Source: Asterias rubens | Taxonomy: Eukaryota > Echinodermata > Asteroidea > Forcipulatida > Asteriidae | Reading direction: 5' to 3' | Assembly: GCF_902459465.1 (NCBI RefSeq) | Contig: NC_047081.1 | Coordinates: forward strand, 4,431,883-4,495,882 | DNA: 64,000 bases | Part shown: one piece after another, positions 62,873 through 64,000 of the stretch | Position numbering within the stretch: position 1 is the stretch's first letter | Layout of the letters: each line of letters begins with the position of its first letter | Notes under the pieces: generated by a model | Databases searched by the model: none | What the model was told of the DNA's origin: nothing | What the model saw: only the letters and a program-made list of their open reading frames with translations | Translations under genes and position numbers: made by a program

Positions 62873-64000
62873 TTCCCGCAATGGGTGCGCCATTTGGTGT
62901 GACCATCTTAGTTATAGAGAGTTTGAAATATTGGAATGAAATTCAAGTTTTTGTTGGAAATATCAGAAAATATTTTCAAAGTAATTCTAGCTAGGAAAAA
63001 AACAGACTTGAAATAATTATTAACTTAAAAATATGTTCTTTCTATAGGTTCCTTTCACTATAGATACGCCAACAAATCATAAATGTCCCGGGAGAAACAC
63101 AAAGTGATATACTGTTAAAACTCTTAAAAACTACAAGAAAACTGCAACACTTATATAACACTTAAACTGTATAAAATGCTTTCAAAACGATTTATACTAC
63201 CCCTACAGCAGCTCAGAAATGTTTGATACTTTCATTTTACTTGTCTAATTTGTGTATGTAGGTTTTGACGATTTTATGTTGTGTGCATTAATAAAGTCGT
63301 ATAATGTACTTTAACTGCTGAACCACCGTTTGCGTCACTGGCTGGGAAAATACTTTCCAGGCTAGGCCTATGATTTGTTGTTATCAATACTTTTAAAAAT
63401 ATACATCATCAACTGTTTAGAATAAAGAAAGAACAATTAAATGTTTTCACATGCCCGAATTTGTAAGGGGGGGGGGTTGGTCTTTACAATTAGTGTTATG
63501 AACACGCAAGCATGACTCGTTCAATTTGTTTAACAACCATTAAATTGTAATGTATCTTTGCATAAATGTCAACCGTTTTTCAGTTGTCTATCGATTTCTT
63601 TGTCGAGTATAAAAAACAACACGTAACTGTCTATCTACAATGAAGCATTTTTCTTCTTCTTTGTACACAAATATCAGTTATTTTTATCAAACCTTTTTGT
63701 TTTTCATCCATTCCCAGTCATTCTTCATGAAGAACTACCTTTAGATAACAGTAATAAGAGCACTCCCTGCAAATCAGTTATAAGCTTTTATTTTTCTAAA
63801 TAATAAGGGGCTTAGACTGCTGGATCGGAAACTTAGATTGGTACACAGTGCATATCATGCAACCACAAAAAAAAAGATACATAAGCTTTCAAATAAAATT
63901 AGGAAAAATAATTATTTCTCAACTGAGAAAAGTATTTGTGTCTTCCATCCATTTCTGTGACACTAAATTGACCTATGACCTAAACAGCCTATGATTGTTC
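62873..64000. other. No gene seen
   Basis: AT-rich DNA. An AATAAAGTCGTATAATG at 63290 could be a stray poly(A) signal; no exon supports it. Confidence 0.4.

Overview
The window reads as eukaryotic, animal nuclear DNA: genes in short exons with GT-AG introns, no operons, and a very dense load of transposable elements. An echinoderm, probably a sea star, is my best guess. This rests on the animal METTL14 gene, a DIRS retrotransposon, a CR1-like LINE, and several palindromic MITE families I associate with echinoderm genomes. The species is inference.

Region 1 (1-11.6 kb): a cluster of foldback MITEs, then an alpha-1,3-fucosyltransferase gene (GT10 family, + strand, from 5423). Its coding exon stops at 6514, and its C-terminal 70 codons resume at 11392. 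Between them lie three tandem copies of a ~1.49 kb unit plus three copies of a ~50 bp unit. A GT-AG pair at the edges (6505, 11384) would remove the whole block and keep the frame.

Region 2 (11.6-22.7 kb): mostly repeats, plus a small three-exon SAM-domain gene on the - strand (15943 to 14281) with an in-frame TGA at its first splice junction.

Region 3 (22.7-28.9 kb): a DIRS-type tyrosine-recombinase retrotransposon with inverted terminal repeats, gag, RT, RNase H, recombinase and a clear internal complementary region. It is decayed by frameshifts, and a 1515 bp solo LTR flanked by the 5 bp duplication GCATG splits its recombinase gene.

Region 4 (29.3-53.9 kb): the complete METTL14 gene (+ strand, ten coding exons, 481 codons), the RNA-binding partner of METTL3 in the m6A writer. 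Its introns carry a CR1-like LINE nested in a TIR element, a Tc1 remnant, hAT-like elements, tRNA-derived SINEs, MITEs and two 20 bp minisatellites. Intron 4 holds a 3.4 kb foldback structure with minisatellite arms, flanked on both sides by 41 bp repeats that copy the exon 5 splice acceptor. The 3' UTR has five AATAAA signals spaced about 41 bp apart.

Region 5 (54.4-64 kb): a frameshifted minus-strand coding fragment, an unrecognised minus-strand gene (three exons, 58191 to 57250), a 21 bp minisatellite in a divergent promoter interval, and an intact two-exon integrase-core gene (59544-60930, 387 codons) with a possible spliced upstream ORF. The rest is MITEs and low-complexity DNA.
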